Below, in pieces: positions 17,691 through 26,971 of a stretch of 64,000 nt of DNA. The notes below the pieces were generated by a model. That model saw only the letters and a program-made list of their open reading frames with translations. It made no database searches and was not told the DNA's origin. Within the stretch, counting starts at the first letter, position 1; the number at the start of each line of letters is the position of its first letter. The position numbers and the translations under genes are program-made. Where the stretch lies: contig JADJKO010000010.1 in NCBI GenBank assembly GCA_016705955.1, forward strand, positions 62,001 through 126,000. The letters are read 5' to 3'. This stretch comes from Flavobacteriales bacterium (GTDB taxonomy: Bacteria; Bacteroidota; Bacteroidia; Flavobacteriales_F; PHOS-HE28).

Positions 17691-18211
17691 GCGATTCGGT
17701 CATCATCGAACCCATCGAGAAGGATGACTACCAAGGTCTCTTCCGATTGATCGAGGCCGAACGTGAACGCTTACTCCCTTACTTCCCGGTGACCTGTGCA
17801 CATTGCAGTGATCCGCGCGCAACACGTTCGTACATCAAGGACATGATCGCGCGCGCCAAGCGGAAGGAGTTCTTCTGTTTCGCCATGCGCGACTACGAAG
17901 GCGGTGATCCGATCGGCCTGGTCTTCCTGAAGGAATTCGACTGGACGGTACCGAAGTGCGAAACGGCGTACTTCATCGGATCCATTTACGAGCGCAAGGG
18001 GCTTACCACGCTCGGCGTCATGTGGGCGGTGGACCATGCGTTCACCCAACTCAACATGGAGAAGGTGTTCGCGCGCGTGGACCCACTGAACGTGGCCAGC
18101 TGCAAAGTGCTCCAGTACTGTGGATTCGAACTGGAGGGAACATTGCGCCGCGATTACAGGACGGCCGATGGGCGCCTATTGGACCTCCAACTCTTCAGTG
18201 TGCTGAAGTGA
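17687..18211 (+). CDS. GNAT-family N-acetyltransferase
   Basis: The protein has 174 residues, RimJ/RimL-like. The order is IEKDDYQGLFRLIEAER, FCFAMRDYEGGDPIGLVFLKEFD, ETAYFIGSIYERKGLTTLGV (acetyl-CoA strand and helix), then FARVDPLNVASCKVLQYCGFELEGTLRRD, the classic asparagine-containing V-x-x-x-N-x-x-S motif. The substrate is unknown (ribosomal protein, antibiotic or small amine). It is the last gene of the MOSC-YhhQ-GNAT run and converges on the diheme cytochrome with an 8-base gap. Confidence 0.85.
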   Translation: MSDSVIIEPIEKDDYQGLFRLIEAERERLLPYFPVTCAHCSDPRATRSYIKDMIARAKRKEFFCFAMRDYEGGDPIGLVFLKEFDWTVPKCETAYFIGSIYERKGLTTLGVMWAVDHAFTQLNMEKVFARVDPLNVASCKVLQYCGFELEGTLRRDYRTADGRLLDLQLFSVLK

Positions 18212-18218
18212 TCGGCAC

Positions 18219-19202
18219 TTACGGTGCCGGGGTCCACTTCTCCGGCTTTCCGGCCACTGCGGGCAACGAAGCGAGGTGGTCGTAGATCGCACCCAGATCC
18301 TGCTCGCTCATGGTCGCGTACATCAACCACGGCATCACCGTTTGCAGATCGCCCTTGGCCCAATCGACAGGTGGAGGCACGTAGCTGCTGTCCGCGTATT
18401 GCTTGAACCGCGCGATGAAAGTGGCCTTGTCCCACGCACCGATCCCATCCGTAGGGTGCGGGGTGATGTTCGCTGAACGTAGTACCGCCCCATTCGGGAA
18501 GTTGAATGCGAAGCCTCCGGCGAACGGCTCACCGATCCTCTTGCCATGCTCTGTGTGCGTGTGGCACTCGATGCATGCTGCGGCATTCGTCATGTACTCC
18601 CCATAACCGGGGTCCGTGGGTTCCGGCAGCGGTGCAGGGTGCGCCGGTTCGGGCACGGTCCGCATGATCAGGTTCACCGGGAAGTCGATCACGCTCTCCG
18701 GATACGGTGCCGTCCCGATCGGTTCCAATGAACGCAGGTAGGCCATGATGCTGTACACATCCTCCGTCGCCAGCTTGTTGTAGTTCGGGTAGGGCATCAC
18801 CGGGAAGAAGGGATGTCCATCCTTGCTCACGCCGCTGGTGATCGCGCGATAGAGTTCGCCGTCCGACCAATTGCTCAGCGCGAATGGCGTGAGGTTCTTC
18901 GCGTAGAATTCACCGGGGAACTGCATGGTGCGATCGAATTTGTCGCCACCGGCGCCCATGGTGCCCGGCTTCGCGGGACCCGCATAGAGGTTCCAGTCGC
19001 GTTGGGCGTGGCAATCCATGCACACGCACACACTGTTGGCAAGGTAACGGCCACGTTCGATCCGCTCCGGTGTGAGGTCCACTTTCACATCGGCCGGGAC
19101 ATCCACATCCGGCAGTGCGTTGGAGATGTACGCCACCGCTCCCGCGCCGACAACAACAAGGAGCAACAGGAGAACGCCAAGGATCTTCAGGAGCTTTTTC
19201 AT
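18219..19202 (-). CDS. Membrane-anchored diheme cytochrome c
   Basis: The protein has 327 residues. Residues 1-25 (MKKLLKILGVLLLLLVVVGAGA) form an uncleaved anchor or signal. Heme 1 is VCMDCHAQRDW near 60; heme 2 is CIECHTHTEHG near 210. The layout, with RGRYLAN before the first heme and GEFYAKNLTP / GAVLRSANITP before the Met-ligand regions, matches diheme cytochromes related to alcohol dehydrogenase cytochrome subunits and thiosulfate or gluconate dehydrogenase partners. It acts as a periplasmic electron carrier. It has its own promoter and converges on the GNAT gene. Confidence 0.85.
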   Translation of the reverse strand: MKKLLKILGVLLLLLVVVGAGAVAYISNALPDVDVPADVKVDLTPERIERGRYLANSVCVCMDCHAQRDWNLYAGPAKPGTMGAGGDKFDRTMQFPGEFYAKNLTPFALSNWSDGELYRAITSGVSKDGHPFFPVMPYPNYNKLATEDVYSIMAYLRSLEPIGTAPYPESVIDFPVNLIMRTVPEPAHPAPLPEPTDPGYGEYMTNAAACIECHTHTEHGKRIGEPFAGGFAFNFPNGAVLRSANITPHPTDGIGAWDKATFIARFKQYADSSYVPPPVDWAKGDLQTVMPWLMYATMSEQDLGAIYDHLASLPAVAGKPEKWTPAP

Positions 19203-19227
19203 GAGATCGGGTTCTGGTTTGTGAGTG

Positions 19228-19259
19228 AAAAACTAATCCACTCCGGCCAACCGTCCAAA
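19228..19259 (-). promoter_or_regulatory. Promoter of the diheme cytochrome gene
   Basis: On the minus strand, TTTG (19259-19256), a 20-base spacer and TAGTTTTT (19235-19228) match the Bacteroidota consensus TTTG-N19-21-TAnnTTTG in all but the last base. It lies 26 bases upstream of the ATG. Confidence 0.6.
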
Positions 19260-19320
19260 TCCGGATGGAGCTTCACGGCCATCACAAGTCGAAGGGTCCA
19301 CGGCGCTACCTTGGCCGTGC

Positions 19321-20997
19321 ATGAGCAAGAACATCTCCTCCCTCTCGGGCCGCGACGGCAAAGAACTCGATGATGCACTTTGGGAAAGGCTGCAACGGGC
19401 TTCCGAAGCAACAGGAACGGCGGACGACGGAACGCTCACCGCCATCGCCGACGAGTTTCTGGTGGGCGAAGCGATCACCTTCGGCACCAGTTCGTTCTAC
19501 GATTTTTTGAAGAAGGAGAACCAAGGGAAGAAGGCCTACGTGTGCAACGGTAGCGCGTGCCTAGTGGCCGGTACGCAGGACAAGGTCCATCACGAATTGT
19601 CCAAGCATTTCAAAGCGGAGGAGATCGGCCACATGTGTTGCTTGGGTCGCTGCCATGAGAACAGCGCCTTCAACGTGGGCGGACTGAATTACTCCGGAAC
19701 CGCTATCGATCGGATCGGTGATCTCGCCAAGGGAACCGATCGCAATGGCAACGATGCGCACTACGTGGGTACTTCGATGGAGCAACCCATCCTCACTGCT
19801 CCGATGCCAACGCTGCCGGAGTTCTATGCGCTTTGGGAAAAAGTGCTGAAGGGCGATGCGGCGGATGTGCTGAATGAGATCACGATCGCCACGATCCGTG
19901 GACGCGGCGGTGCAGGCTTCCCGATGGGTTTCAAATTGAAGGCCTGTCGTGATGCGCAGGACATCACCGGCAATGGCACACCGCGCAAGTACATCGTCTG
20001 CAATGCGGATGAAGGCGACCCCGGTGCGTTCAGCGATCGCTACCTCTTGGAGCAACGACCACACCTCGTGTTGCTCGGAATGATGATCACCGGCTATTGC
20101 GTGGGCGCTGATACGGGCGTGCTATACATCCGCGCCGAGTACCCCGAAGCGGTGGCGATCGTGAAGCAGGCGGTGAGGGATCTGGAAGCAAACGGCTGGA
20201 TCGGCACCGACATCAAAGGCAGCGGTTTCAACTACCGCTTCAAGGTGATCAAAGCGGCCGGTGCGTATGTGTGCGGAGAAGAGACGGCGTTGCTCAACAG
20301 CATTGAAGGCAAGCGCGGCGAAGTGCGCACGCGTCCACCGTACCCCGCGCAACAAGGGCTCTTCAACCGGCCCACGGTGGTGAACAATGTGGAGACGCTG
20401 GCATGCGTGCCGTGGGTGGTGAAGAACGGCGGCGCGGCCTTCGCGAAACTCGGCAGCGAGAAGAGCAACGGCAGCAAACTCGTCTGTCTGGATAGCGGCT
20501 TCAAACGCCCCGGTCTCTACGAAGTGGAATGCGGTACTTCACTCGCGAAAGTGATCGACGACCTTGGTCAAGGCTTCGCACGGCAGACGAAAGCACTGCA
20601 CATCGGCGGACCCTTGGGCGGGATCGTGCCACTGGAAAAGATCAACGCGTTGAACATCGATTTCGAGAGTTTCCAACGCGAAGGTTTTCTGTTGGGCCAC
20701 GCCAGCGTCCTCAGCATCCCCACCGACTTCCCGATGGTGAAATACCTCGAACACCTCTTCGAATTCACCGAGATGGAGAGTTGCGGCAAGTGCTTCCCAT
20801 GTCGCATCGGCAGTGCGCGCGGCAAGGAGTTGCTGGTGGGTGCGCAAGTCGGTCGCAAGATCGATCGGGCGCTCTTCAACGATCTGGTGGAGACCATGGA
20901 GATCGGTTCGCTGTGCGCGCTCGGTGGTGGGCTACCGTTGGGTGTGAAGAACGCGATGCAGTACTTCCGCAAGGAGCTCGATGGGTACTTCGCCTGA
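19321..20997 (+). CDS. NuoE/NuoF-like NADH-binding flavoprotein
   Basis: The protein has 558 residues. The N-terminus (1-150) is a NuoE-type thioredoxin-fold [2Fe-2S] domain with C75, C80, C106/C107 and C111. The NuoF-type part follows with GRGGAGF (194-200, NADH), NADEGDPGAFSDR (228-240, FMN) and GAYVCGEETALLNSIEG. The 4Fe-4S ligands are C488, C491, C494 and C532. Such fusions are the diaphorase subunit of NAD-linked formate dehydrogenases or HoxF-type hydrogenases. No catalytic partner is next to it, so its substrate enzyme is encoded elsewhere or it works alone as a diaphorase. Confidence 0.88.
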   Translation: MSKNISSLSGRDGKELDDALWERLQRASEATGTADDGTLTAIADEFLVGEAITFGTSSFYDFLKKENQGKKAYVCNGSACLVAGTQDKVHHELSKHFKAEEIGHMCCLGRCHENSAFNVGGLNYSGTAIDRIGDLAKGTDRNGNDAHYVGTSMEQPILTAPMPTLPEFYALWEKVLKGDAADVLNEITIATIRGRGGAGFPMGFKLKACRDAQDITGNGTPRKYIVCNADEGDPGAFSDRYLLEQRPHLVLLGMMITGYCVGADTGVLYIRAEYPEAVAIVKQAVRDLEANGWIGTDIKGSGFNYRFKVIKAAGAYVCGEETALLNSIEGKRGEVRTRPPYPAQQGLFNRPTVVNNVETLACVPWVVKNGGAAFAKLGSEKSNGSKLVCLDSGFKRPGLYEVECGTSLAKVIDDLGQGFARQTKALHIGGPLGGIVPLEKINALNIDFESFQREGFLLGHASVLSIPTDFPMVKYLEHLFEFTEMESCGKCFPCRIGSARGKELLVGAQVGRKIDRALFNDLVETMEIGSLCALGGGLPLGVKNAMQYFRKELDGYFA

Positions 20998-21003
20998 GCT
21001 TCG

Positions 21004-21510
21004 TCACCGGAACTCATCCCCCTTCAGGCGCAGCAAACGGAACGCATACGACACGTTCACTATGTGCGTGTTCAAGCCCGGCATGTCGGCGTTGGATAGC
21101 CGCACGTTGTAGCCGTAAGTGAGTTTGAACTTGAACAGGCCGATGCCGATCTCCGGCCGGAATACCCAACTTCCTTCACCGCCGTCGGTGTAGTAGATGA
21201 ATTGCGCGCCCATGGCAGAGCCGGCGGTGAAGTAGAACCCCACCTTCGGACCGATGAGCGCGGTGCGATCCACGCGCACCTCGGTACCCAAGAAGGCTCC
21301 TGCTCCATAGGGATGACGGTCGGCACCCCACACATTCGCCGACAGGCCCAGGTCCGCGAAGCCGTAACGCCCTTGCACATAGCCTGTGTGCAAGCCGAGC
21401 TCCACATGGCGCGTGGCGCGGTTCACATGAAAGGCGCTGTCGGACAATTGCGCAACTGCGGATCCGATGCTGATCACGAACAAGAGGAAGAGGCCGATCG
21501 ATCGTGCCAT
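21004..21510 (-). CDS. Small outer-membrane beta-barrel-like protein
   Basis: The protein has 168 residues. A signal peptide (MARSIGLFLLFVISIGSAVAQ) is followed by alternating strands such as VELGLHTGYVQGRYGFADLGL, GPKVGFYFTAGSAMGAQFIYY, WVFRPEIGIGLFKFKLTYGYN and HIVNVSYAFRLLRL. The size suits an eight-stranded barrel. It is not assigned to a named family. It converges on the preceding flavoprotein gene. Confidence 0.6.
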   Translation of the reverse strand: MARSIGLFLLFVISIGSAVAQLSDSAFHVNRATRHVELGLHTGYVQGRYGFADLGLSANVWGADRHPYGAGAFLGTEVRVDRTALIGPKVGFYFTAGSAMGAQFIYYTDGGEGSWVFRPEIGIGLFKFKLTYGYNVRLSNADMPGLNTHIVNVSYAFRLLRLKGDEFR

Positions 21511-21560
21511 GCCGAGTGCAAAGAACCGGCGGATCCATTCATTGCGGATAACTTCGTGTG

Positions 21561-21731
21561 ATGCCTGCGAAGAAGAAACGGATCACCAAGGCCGACCTCG
21601 ACAAGATCGAGCGTGCGGTAAAGCGCGAAGCGCAGAAGGCGGCGGGTGCGCTGGATGGTCGCTTCCGTCCGCGGGTGATCAAGAGCAAGAAGAAGTACAC
21701 GCGGAAGAAGCCGCCACCGGAAGATCTCTAG
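21561..21731 (+). CDS. Small basic conserved-type protein
   Basis: The protein has 56 residues and is strongly Lys/Arg-rich, beginning MPAKKKRITKADLDKIERAV and ending KKYTRKKPPPEDL. A short amphipathic helix precedes a basic tail. It has no signal peptide, so it is probably cytoplasmic and could bind nucleic acid. Codon use and charge pattern look like a real gene. It is divergent from the barrel gene (start 21510). No family name is claimed. Confidence 0.55.
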   Translation: MPAKKKRITKADLDKIERAVKREAQKAAGALDGRFRPRVIKSKKKYTRKKPPPEDL

Positions 21732-21740
21732 CAACCGCGC

Positions 21741-22229
21741 TCACGGTCCCGGCACCGGCCGGTAGAAGATCAACTTGCCGCCGCGCACGTCAGCGAGGCG
21801 TAGGACCGTGGTAGCCACTTTGCGGACGTTCCCGAAGTTCTGATGGGCAATGGTGTACACCCCGCGTTCCTGCACCACCACCACGATCGCGGTGTGCTTG
21901 CCGTAGATGTCCTGCTCGATCCGGCCATCGATCCTTCGCTCCGTGGTTACGCCTTCGAACTGCACGATGTCACCGGGCAGGATCTCCTGCTTGCGCCAGT
22001 CCAGCACGGAACCAAACCCATAGGCGCCATCCCATTTCGCGCCTGCTTCGTTCAGCGCACCGGCGGCCAGATCCCAGCACTCACCGCAGTCCACCTTCTT
22101 TCCCAAGTGCGCCGCAGCGAAATCCACGATGTGCTGGTTGATCCCCGGCAGCGGATGGGTCGCGGTGCTGTCCTGTGCCAGGCCCGGAATGGCAAGGCCG
22201 AGAAGAAGAATGAAGGTCCCGAAGCGCAT
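21741..22229 (-). CDS. Secreted cysteine-peptidase-like (CHAP/NlpC-type) protein
   Basis: The protein has 162 residues. A signal peptide (MRFGTFILLLGLAIPGLAQ) leads to HIVDFAAAHLGKKVDCGECWDLAAGALNEAG. A Cys near the start of a helix after a conserved Gly is typical of NlpC/P60 and CHAP domains. ILPGDIVQFEG and KHTAIVVVV supply the usual strand and candidate histidine. A role in cell-wall hydrolysis or an inactive relative is possible. Confidence 0.6.
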   Translation of the reverse strand: MRFGTFILLLGLAIPGLAQDSTATHPLPGINQHIVDFAAAHLGKKVDCGECWDLAAGALNEAGAKWDGAYGFGSVLDWRKQEILPGDIVQFEGVTTERRIDGRIEQDIYGKHTAIVVVVQERGVYTIAHQNFGNVRKVATTVLRLADVRGGKLIFYRPVPGP

Positions 22230-22281
22230 TCAGACAAAAGAACGCAATGGACCGATCCGCATTGCTTCCCACCTTCACGCC

Positions 22282-22842
22282 ATGAACCTGCCAAACCCTA
22301 ACCTCTTCTTCATCCTCCTGGGCGTGTCGGAGATCGCACTCGCCCTCTTCAAACGCGCGAAGCAAGGCAGCGACAAGGACCGTGGCTCCTTCGTCGCGCT
22401 GTGGGGAGTGATCGGACTTTCCATCTACCTCGCCATCCGGTTCTCGTACACCATGCCGCGCTTTGCGGTGGAAGCCACCGTGGTGCAATACGCGATCGGC
22501 GTTCTTCTCTTCTGCTGCGGGTCCGCATTGCGCTGGTGGTCCATCATCCACCTCGGCCGCTTCTTCACCGTGAACGTGGCCATCGCATCGGACCATCGCG
22601 TGGTGGATGACGGGCCGTACACGTACGTGCGGCACCCGAGCTACAGCGGCGTCTTCATCGCCTTCATCGGCCTTGGCTTGTTGCTCTTCAACCGGCTTTC
22701 ACTCGTGGTGCTCGTGCTGCCGGTGATCATCATGTTCTTCTGGCGGATGCATGTGGAGGAACGCGCACTGTTGGATGCACTTGGCGAGCGCTACGCGGCA
22801 TACATGAAGCGCACGAAGCGGATCGTGCCGTTCGTGTATTGA
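22282..22842 (+). CDS. Isoprenylcysteine methyltransferase-like membrane protein
   Basis: The protein has 186 residues with about five membrane helices. The C-terminal signature GPYTYVRHPSYSGVFIAFIG, then VEERALLDALGERYAAYMKRTKRIVPFVY, is that of the ICMT/PEMT-type methyltransferases that use S-adenosylmethionine in the membrane. Bacterial members act on lipids or unknown thiols. The ATG at 22282 begins at MNLPNPNLFF; the upstream open frame overlaps the divergent peptidase gene and is unlikely. Confidence 0.8.
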   Translation: MNLPNPNLFFILLGVSEIALALFKRAKQGSDKDRGSFVALWGVIGLSIYLAIRFSYTMPRFAVEATVVQYAIGVLLFCCGSALRWWSIIHLGRFFTVNVAIASDHRVVDDGPYTYVRHPSYSGVFIAFIGLGLLLFNRLSLVVLVLPVIIMFFWRMHVEERALLDALGERYAAYMKRTKRIVPFVY

Positions 22843-22999
22843 GGAACGGTTCTCTCGTTGGACCGGACCCCGACCTCGCGGCCGCGCATCCTTGATCGAT
22901 GGCCGTTCGACGGGAGTGTTCACCTGCACATTGCAAAGTCCAAGTGGCTAGAACCGCAGTACGGAGCGCTTTGTGAAGGAGTAGGCGGGCACGCAAACC

Positions 23000-23686
23000 C
23001 TAACCCCTCACCGCACTCGTACAGCACGACTTCACTGTGAAGCGCACACCGCCCCACTCGCGCTCGGGTTCTTCGCGAAGCACCGTGCGCACATCGGAAA
23101 AGCCGGCGGCGGTGAGCACCTGCTCCCATTCGGCGGGCTCGTACATCGTGAAGCCGTATTGAACGAAGGGCAACGCAAGCATGCTCGTGCGGTCCCGGTA
23201 ACCGGCGAAGAACCGCCCGCCGGGCCTGAGCACACGTTTGATCTCGCGCAAGTGCGCATCGCGTTCGTCCCAGAAGTAGATCGTGTTCACGCCGAAGACC
23301 GCATCGAACGAAGCATCGGCGAAGGGCATGCGGTCGCTGCTGCCTTCGTGCAATTCGGCACGTCCGCCAGCGATCCGGGATGAGAAGGTCTTCGATGCGG
23401 CGGCCACCATCGCAGCGGAGTAGTCGAGGCCGGTGTAGTGCATGTCCGGTGCGCGCTCGAGCAACGGCAATGTGGTCAGCCCATTGCCGAAGCCCAACTC
23501 CAGGACACGTGCGTTCGGTGGCAATTGCAATTCATCCAGTACGACGCCGTAGAGGAAAGCGTTCACCTCGTTCATGCGCTTGGCCACCTTGCCGGCGGGA
23601 ACACCCGATGGCTTGCGCAATTGCGCGGCCATCATCCGTGGCGTGGGGCCTTTGAAGAGGGTGCGGAGGAAGGTGAAGGGGTTCAT
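23000..23686 (-). CDS. Class I SAM-dependent methyltransferase
   Basis: The protein has 228 residues. Motif I is VLELGFGNGLTTLPLLE; the acidic loop is YTGLDYSAAMV; motif III is DASFDAVFGVNTIYFW; post-motif is IKRVLRPGGRFFAGYRD. This is the UbiE/Methyltransf_11 pattern. The substrate is unknown. The start MNPFTFLRTLFKG at 23686 removes an unlikely N-terminal extension. It is divergent from ccsBA. Confidence 0.82.
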   Translation of the reverse strand: MNPFTFLRTLFKGPTPRMMAAQLRKPSGVPAGKVAKRMNEVNAFLYGVVLDELQLPPNARVLELGFGNGLTTLPLLERAPDMHYTGLDYSAAMVAAASKTFSSRIAGGRAELHEGSSDRMPFADASFDAVFGVNTIYFWDERDAHLREIKRVLRPGGRFFAGYRDRTSMLALPFVQYGFTMYEPAEWEQVLTAAGFSDVRTVLREEPEREWGGVRFTVKSCCTSAVRG

Positions 23687-23843
23687 CTCTCGGACTGAAG
23701 TTGCAAAGGAAAGTGCTGCCTCTTGGAACAAGGGAATTTCACGCGCCTTGGTCGATCCAGCGTCACGCCTCATCGCGCGGGCTTCCGCTCATGGTAGTTT
23801 GGTTCCTTCGCCTCCCCGAACAAGCCTGACCTTTGGCGAGCAC

Positions 23844-26800
23844 ATGAACATCCTTCCACCGGTCGTGAGGAAGATCCTCGACCCGCTCTTCAACACGCGC
23901 GCCGCCGCCGTGTACATCCTGCTCTTCGCCGCGTCCATCGCCGTGGGCACCTTCGTGGAGAACGATTACGGCACCAGCTCCGCGCAGCACGTGATCTACA
24001 AGTCGACGTGGTTCAGCGTCCTGCTGGCGTTGTTCTGCATCACCATCCTGGTGAACGTGGTCCGCTTCCGCATGGTGCAGCAGAAGAAGTGGGGGCTGCT
24101 GATGTTCCACCTCGCCATGATCATCATCCTCATCGGTGCGGGGGTAACGCGTTACACCGGATACGAGGGCGTGATGCACATCCGCGAGAACGATGCGTCG
24201 AACAGCTTCCTTTCCGCCGAGACGTATTTGGGGTTCGAAGTACACCGCGGCGAACAGAACTACCGCTTCGATGAACCGGTGCTCTTCTCCAGTCTGGGCA
24301 ACAACGAATGGAAGGAGTCGTACCTGATCGGCAAGGACCTGATCGAGGTGGCGGTGAAGGAGTTCATCCCGAACCCGGTGGACAGGATGACGGAGGGACC
24401 CACGGGCAAGCCCACGGTGAAGGTGGTGTTCGCCGGCCAGAGCGGTCGCGAGGAATATTACCTCAGCCTTGGTGAAACACGCCGCATCCGCAATGTGCTC
24501 TTCAACTTCACGGAGGTGCCGATGGCCGGAGCGGTGAACCTCGCGTTCCGCGACAATTCGCTTTTCATCAAGGCCGACCGACCGCTGATCCAGACGGTGA
24601 TGGCCACGCAGACCACCGACACCTTGTATCCGCAGGCCGACTATCACCCGCTGATGATGCGCTCGATGTACCGCGACGGCGCGAACGGCTTCGTCTTCGG
24701 CGATCTCAATGCGCAAGGCGTGGTGAGCATGCAGAGCGAAGGCATGAAGGTGCGCAACGAGAGCATCATCGCCTTGCGGATGGAGGTGAAGATCAACGGC
24801 GTGGCGCAGGACCTGTTGGTGTACGGACAGAAAGGAGCGCAAGGGCGGCCCGCGATCGCGCACGCCGATGCGCTGGACCTGGCGGTGAGCTACGGATCGA
24901 AGGAGGTGCAACTGCCTTTCTCGATCCGCCTTTACGATTTCATCATGGACCGCTATCCCGGCACCAACAGTCCGGCATCCTACGCAAGCGAAGTGCAGTT
25001 GGTGGACGAACGCGAAGACATGAAGCAGGACTACCGGATCTTCATGAACAACGTGCTGGACCACGATGGCTACCGCTTCTTCCAATCCAGCTACGACCAG
25101 GACGAGCTGGGCACCTACCTCAGCGTGAACCACGACCGCTGGGGCACGCGCGTGTCCTACCTCGGCTACATCCTGCTCACGCTGGGCATGATCCTCTCCT
25201 TGTTCAGTTCGAAGAGCCGCTTTCGGAAACTCGGGCAGAGCATCCGCGACATGCGGCGGGTGAACACGACCGCCCTGCTCGCACTTGCGCTGATGGCTGC
25301 GCCTTCGGTGCTTTCCGCGCAGAAGGTCATCGATGCGCGCCATGGTGGTGGGGTGGTGGACGCCGCGCACGCCGAGCGCTTCTCCCGGATCCTGGTGCAG
25401 GACAATCAGGGACGGATGAAACCGATCCACACCCTTTCGCGCGAGTTGCTACGGAAGGTGTATCGCCGCGAGAGCATCAATGGCCTGAACGCCGACCAGG
25501 TGATCCTGGGGATGCTCGCAAATCCGAACGATTGGTTGGACGTGCCGATGATCAAGCTCGGCGAGCACAAGCAAGTGCATGCCTTGCTCGGCGTGGAAGG
25601 CCCGATGGCCGCGTACAAGGACTTCTTCGACGAGAACGGCGATTACATCCTGCGCGATGAGCTGCGGCGCGTGGATGCGCTGAAGCCGATCGATCGCGGC
25701 ATGTTGGAAAAGGACCTGATCAAGGTGGACGAGCGGCTCAACATCCTGCACATGACCTTGGGTGGCGACCTGCTGAAGATCATCCCGCTCCCCGGTGATC
25801 CGAACAACACCTGGGTGAGCGGCCATGGCGAAGGCTCCGGCCACAACCACCCCACCGATCCGACGGCCGGGCGCTTCTTCGCAGCGTATGTGCCTGCCTT
25901 GCAAGAGGCCATGGTCACGGGCAACTACAGCTTGCCGGACAAGCTCCTTAGCGAACTCGATGGCTACCAGAAGCAAGTGGGCGCGGCAGTGATCCCCTCG
26001 AACACCCAAGTGAAGGCGGAGATCCTCTTGAACGAACTGAGCGTGTTCGATCGGCTCGCGCTCTACTACACCTTCCTCGGCCTCGCCTTCCTCTTCCTGC
26101 TTTTCTTCTCGGTCTTCAGACCGAACGTGGACCTGCGGAAGGTCCAGCGCGTGATGCTGATCCTGATGCTGCTCGGCTTCGTGCTGCAGACCACCGGCCT
26201 CGGTTTGCGCTGGTACGTCTCCGAGCGCGCACCGTGGAGCAACGGCTATGAGTCGATGATCTACATCGCGTGGACCACCGTGCTCGCGGGCATCCTCTTC
26301 AGCAGGAACTCCTTCGGTGCATCCGCGGCGACCATGATCCTTTCCGCCACCCTGTTGCTGGTGGCGATGCTCAGTTACCTGGATCCCGAGATCACGCCGT
26401 TGGTGCCGGTGCTCAACTCCTACTGGCTCACGATCCACGTCTCCATGGAAGCGGGCAGCTACGGCTTCCTCGCGCTCGGCGCGGTGATCGGCCTGATCAA
26501 CCTGTTGCTGATGATCTTCCTCACGAAGAGCAATGAGAAGCGCGTCCACCGCATGGTGAAGGAGATGAGCTACCTCAGCGAGATGACGCTGATCGGCGGG
26601 TTGTTCATGATCAGCGTCGGCACTTACCTCGGTGGCGTGTGGGCGAACGAATCATGGGGCGCTACTGGGGTTGGGATGCGAAAGAGACCTGGGCACTGGT
26701 GACGATCCTCGTCTATGCCTTCATCCTGCACCTGCGCTTGATCCCGAAGATGCAAGGGCTCTACCTCTTCAACGTCACTTCGCTCTTCGGCCTGGCCACG

Positions 26801-26968
26801 GTGATCATGACCTACTACGGCGTGAACTACTACCTCTCCGGCTTGCACTCGTACGCGGCCGGTGATCCGGTGCCCGTGCCGGATTGGGTGTACATCACCG
26901 CAGGATCATTGTTCGCGATCGGTGCGCTGGCCTATTGGCGCAAGCGGAAGTTCACGTTGATCAAGTAG
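23844..26968 (+). CDS. ccsBA: Cytochrome c biogenesis protein CcsBA (fused), frame break in the WWD region
   Basis: The fused CcsB-CcsA synthetase of system II moves heme across the membrane and attaches it to CxxCH motifs. From MNILPPVVRKILDPLFNTR, four CcsB helices and a large periplasmic domain (to about residue 460) are followed by the CcsA half with RWYVSERAPWSNGYESMIY. The tryptophan-rich heme site starts GGVWANESWG in one frame. It continues RYWGWDAKETWAL in another, which runs to 26968. Restoring one C near 26660 (GGCGC to GGCCGC) rejoins the frames and gives about 1,040 residues. It converges on the cytochrome operon it would serve. Confidence 0.85.
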
Positions 26969-26971
26969 GGA

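Noticed and set aside
23574..23843. N-terminal extension of CcsBA
   Set aside because: It overlaps the divergent methyltransferase and lacks family similarity; MNILPP at 23844 fits the first membrane helix.
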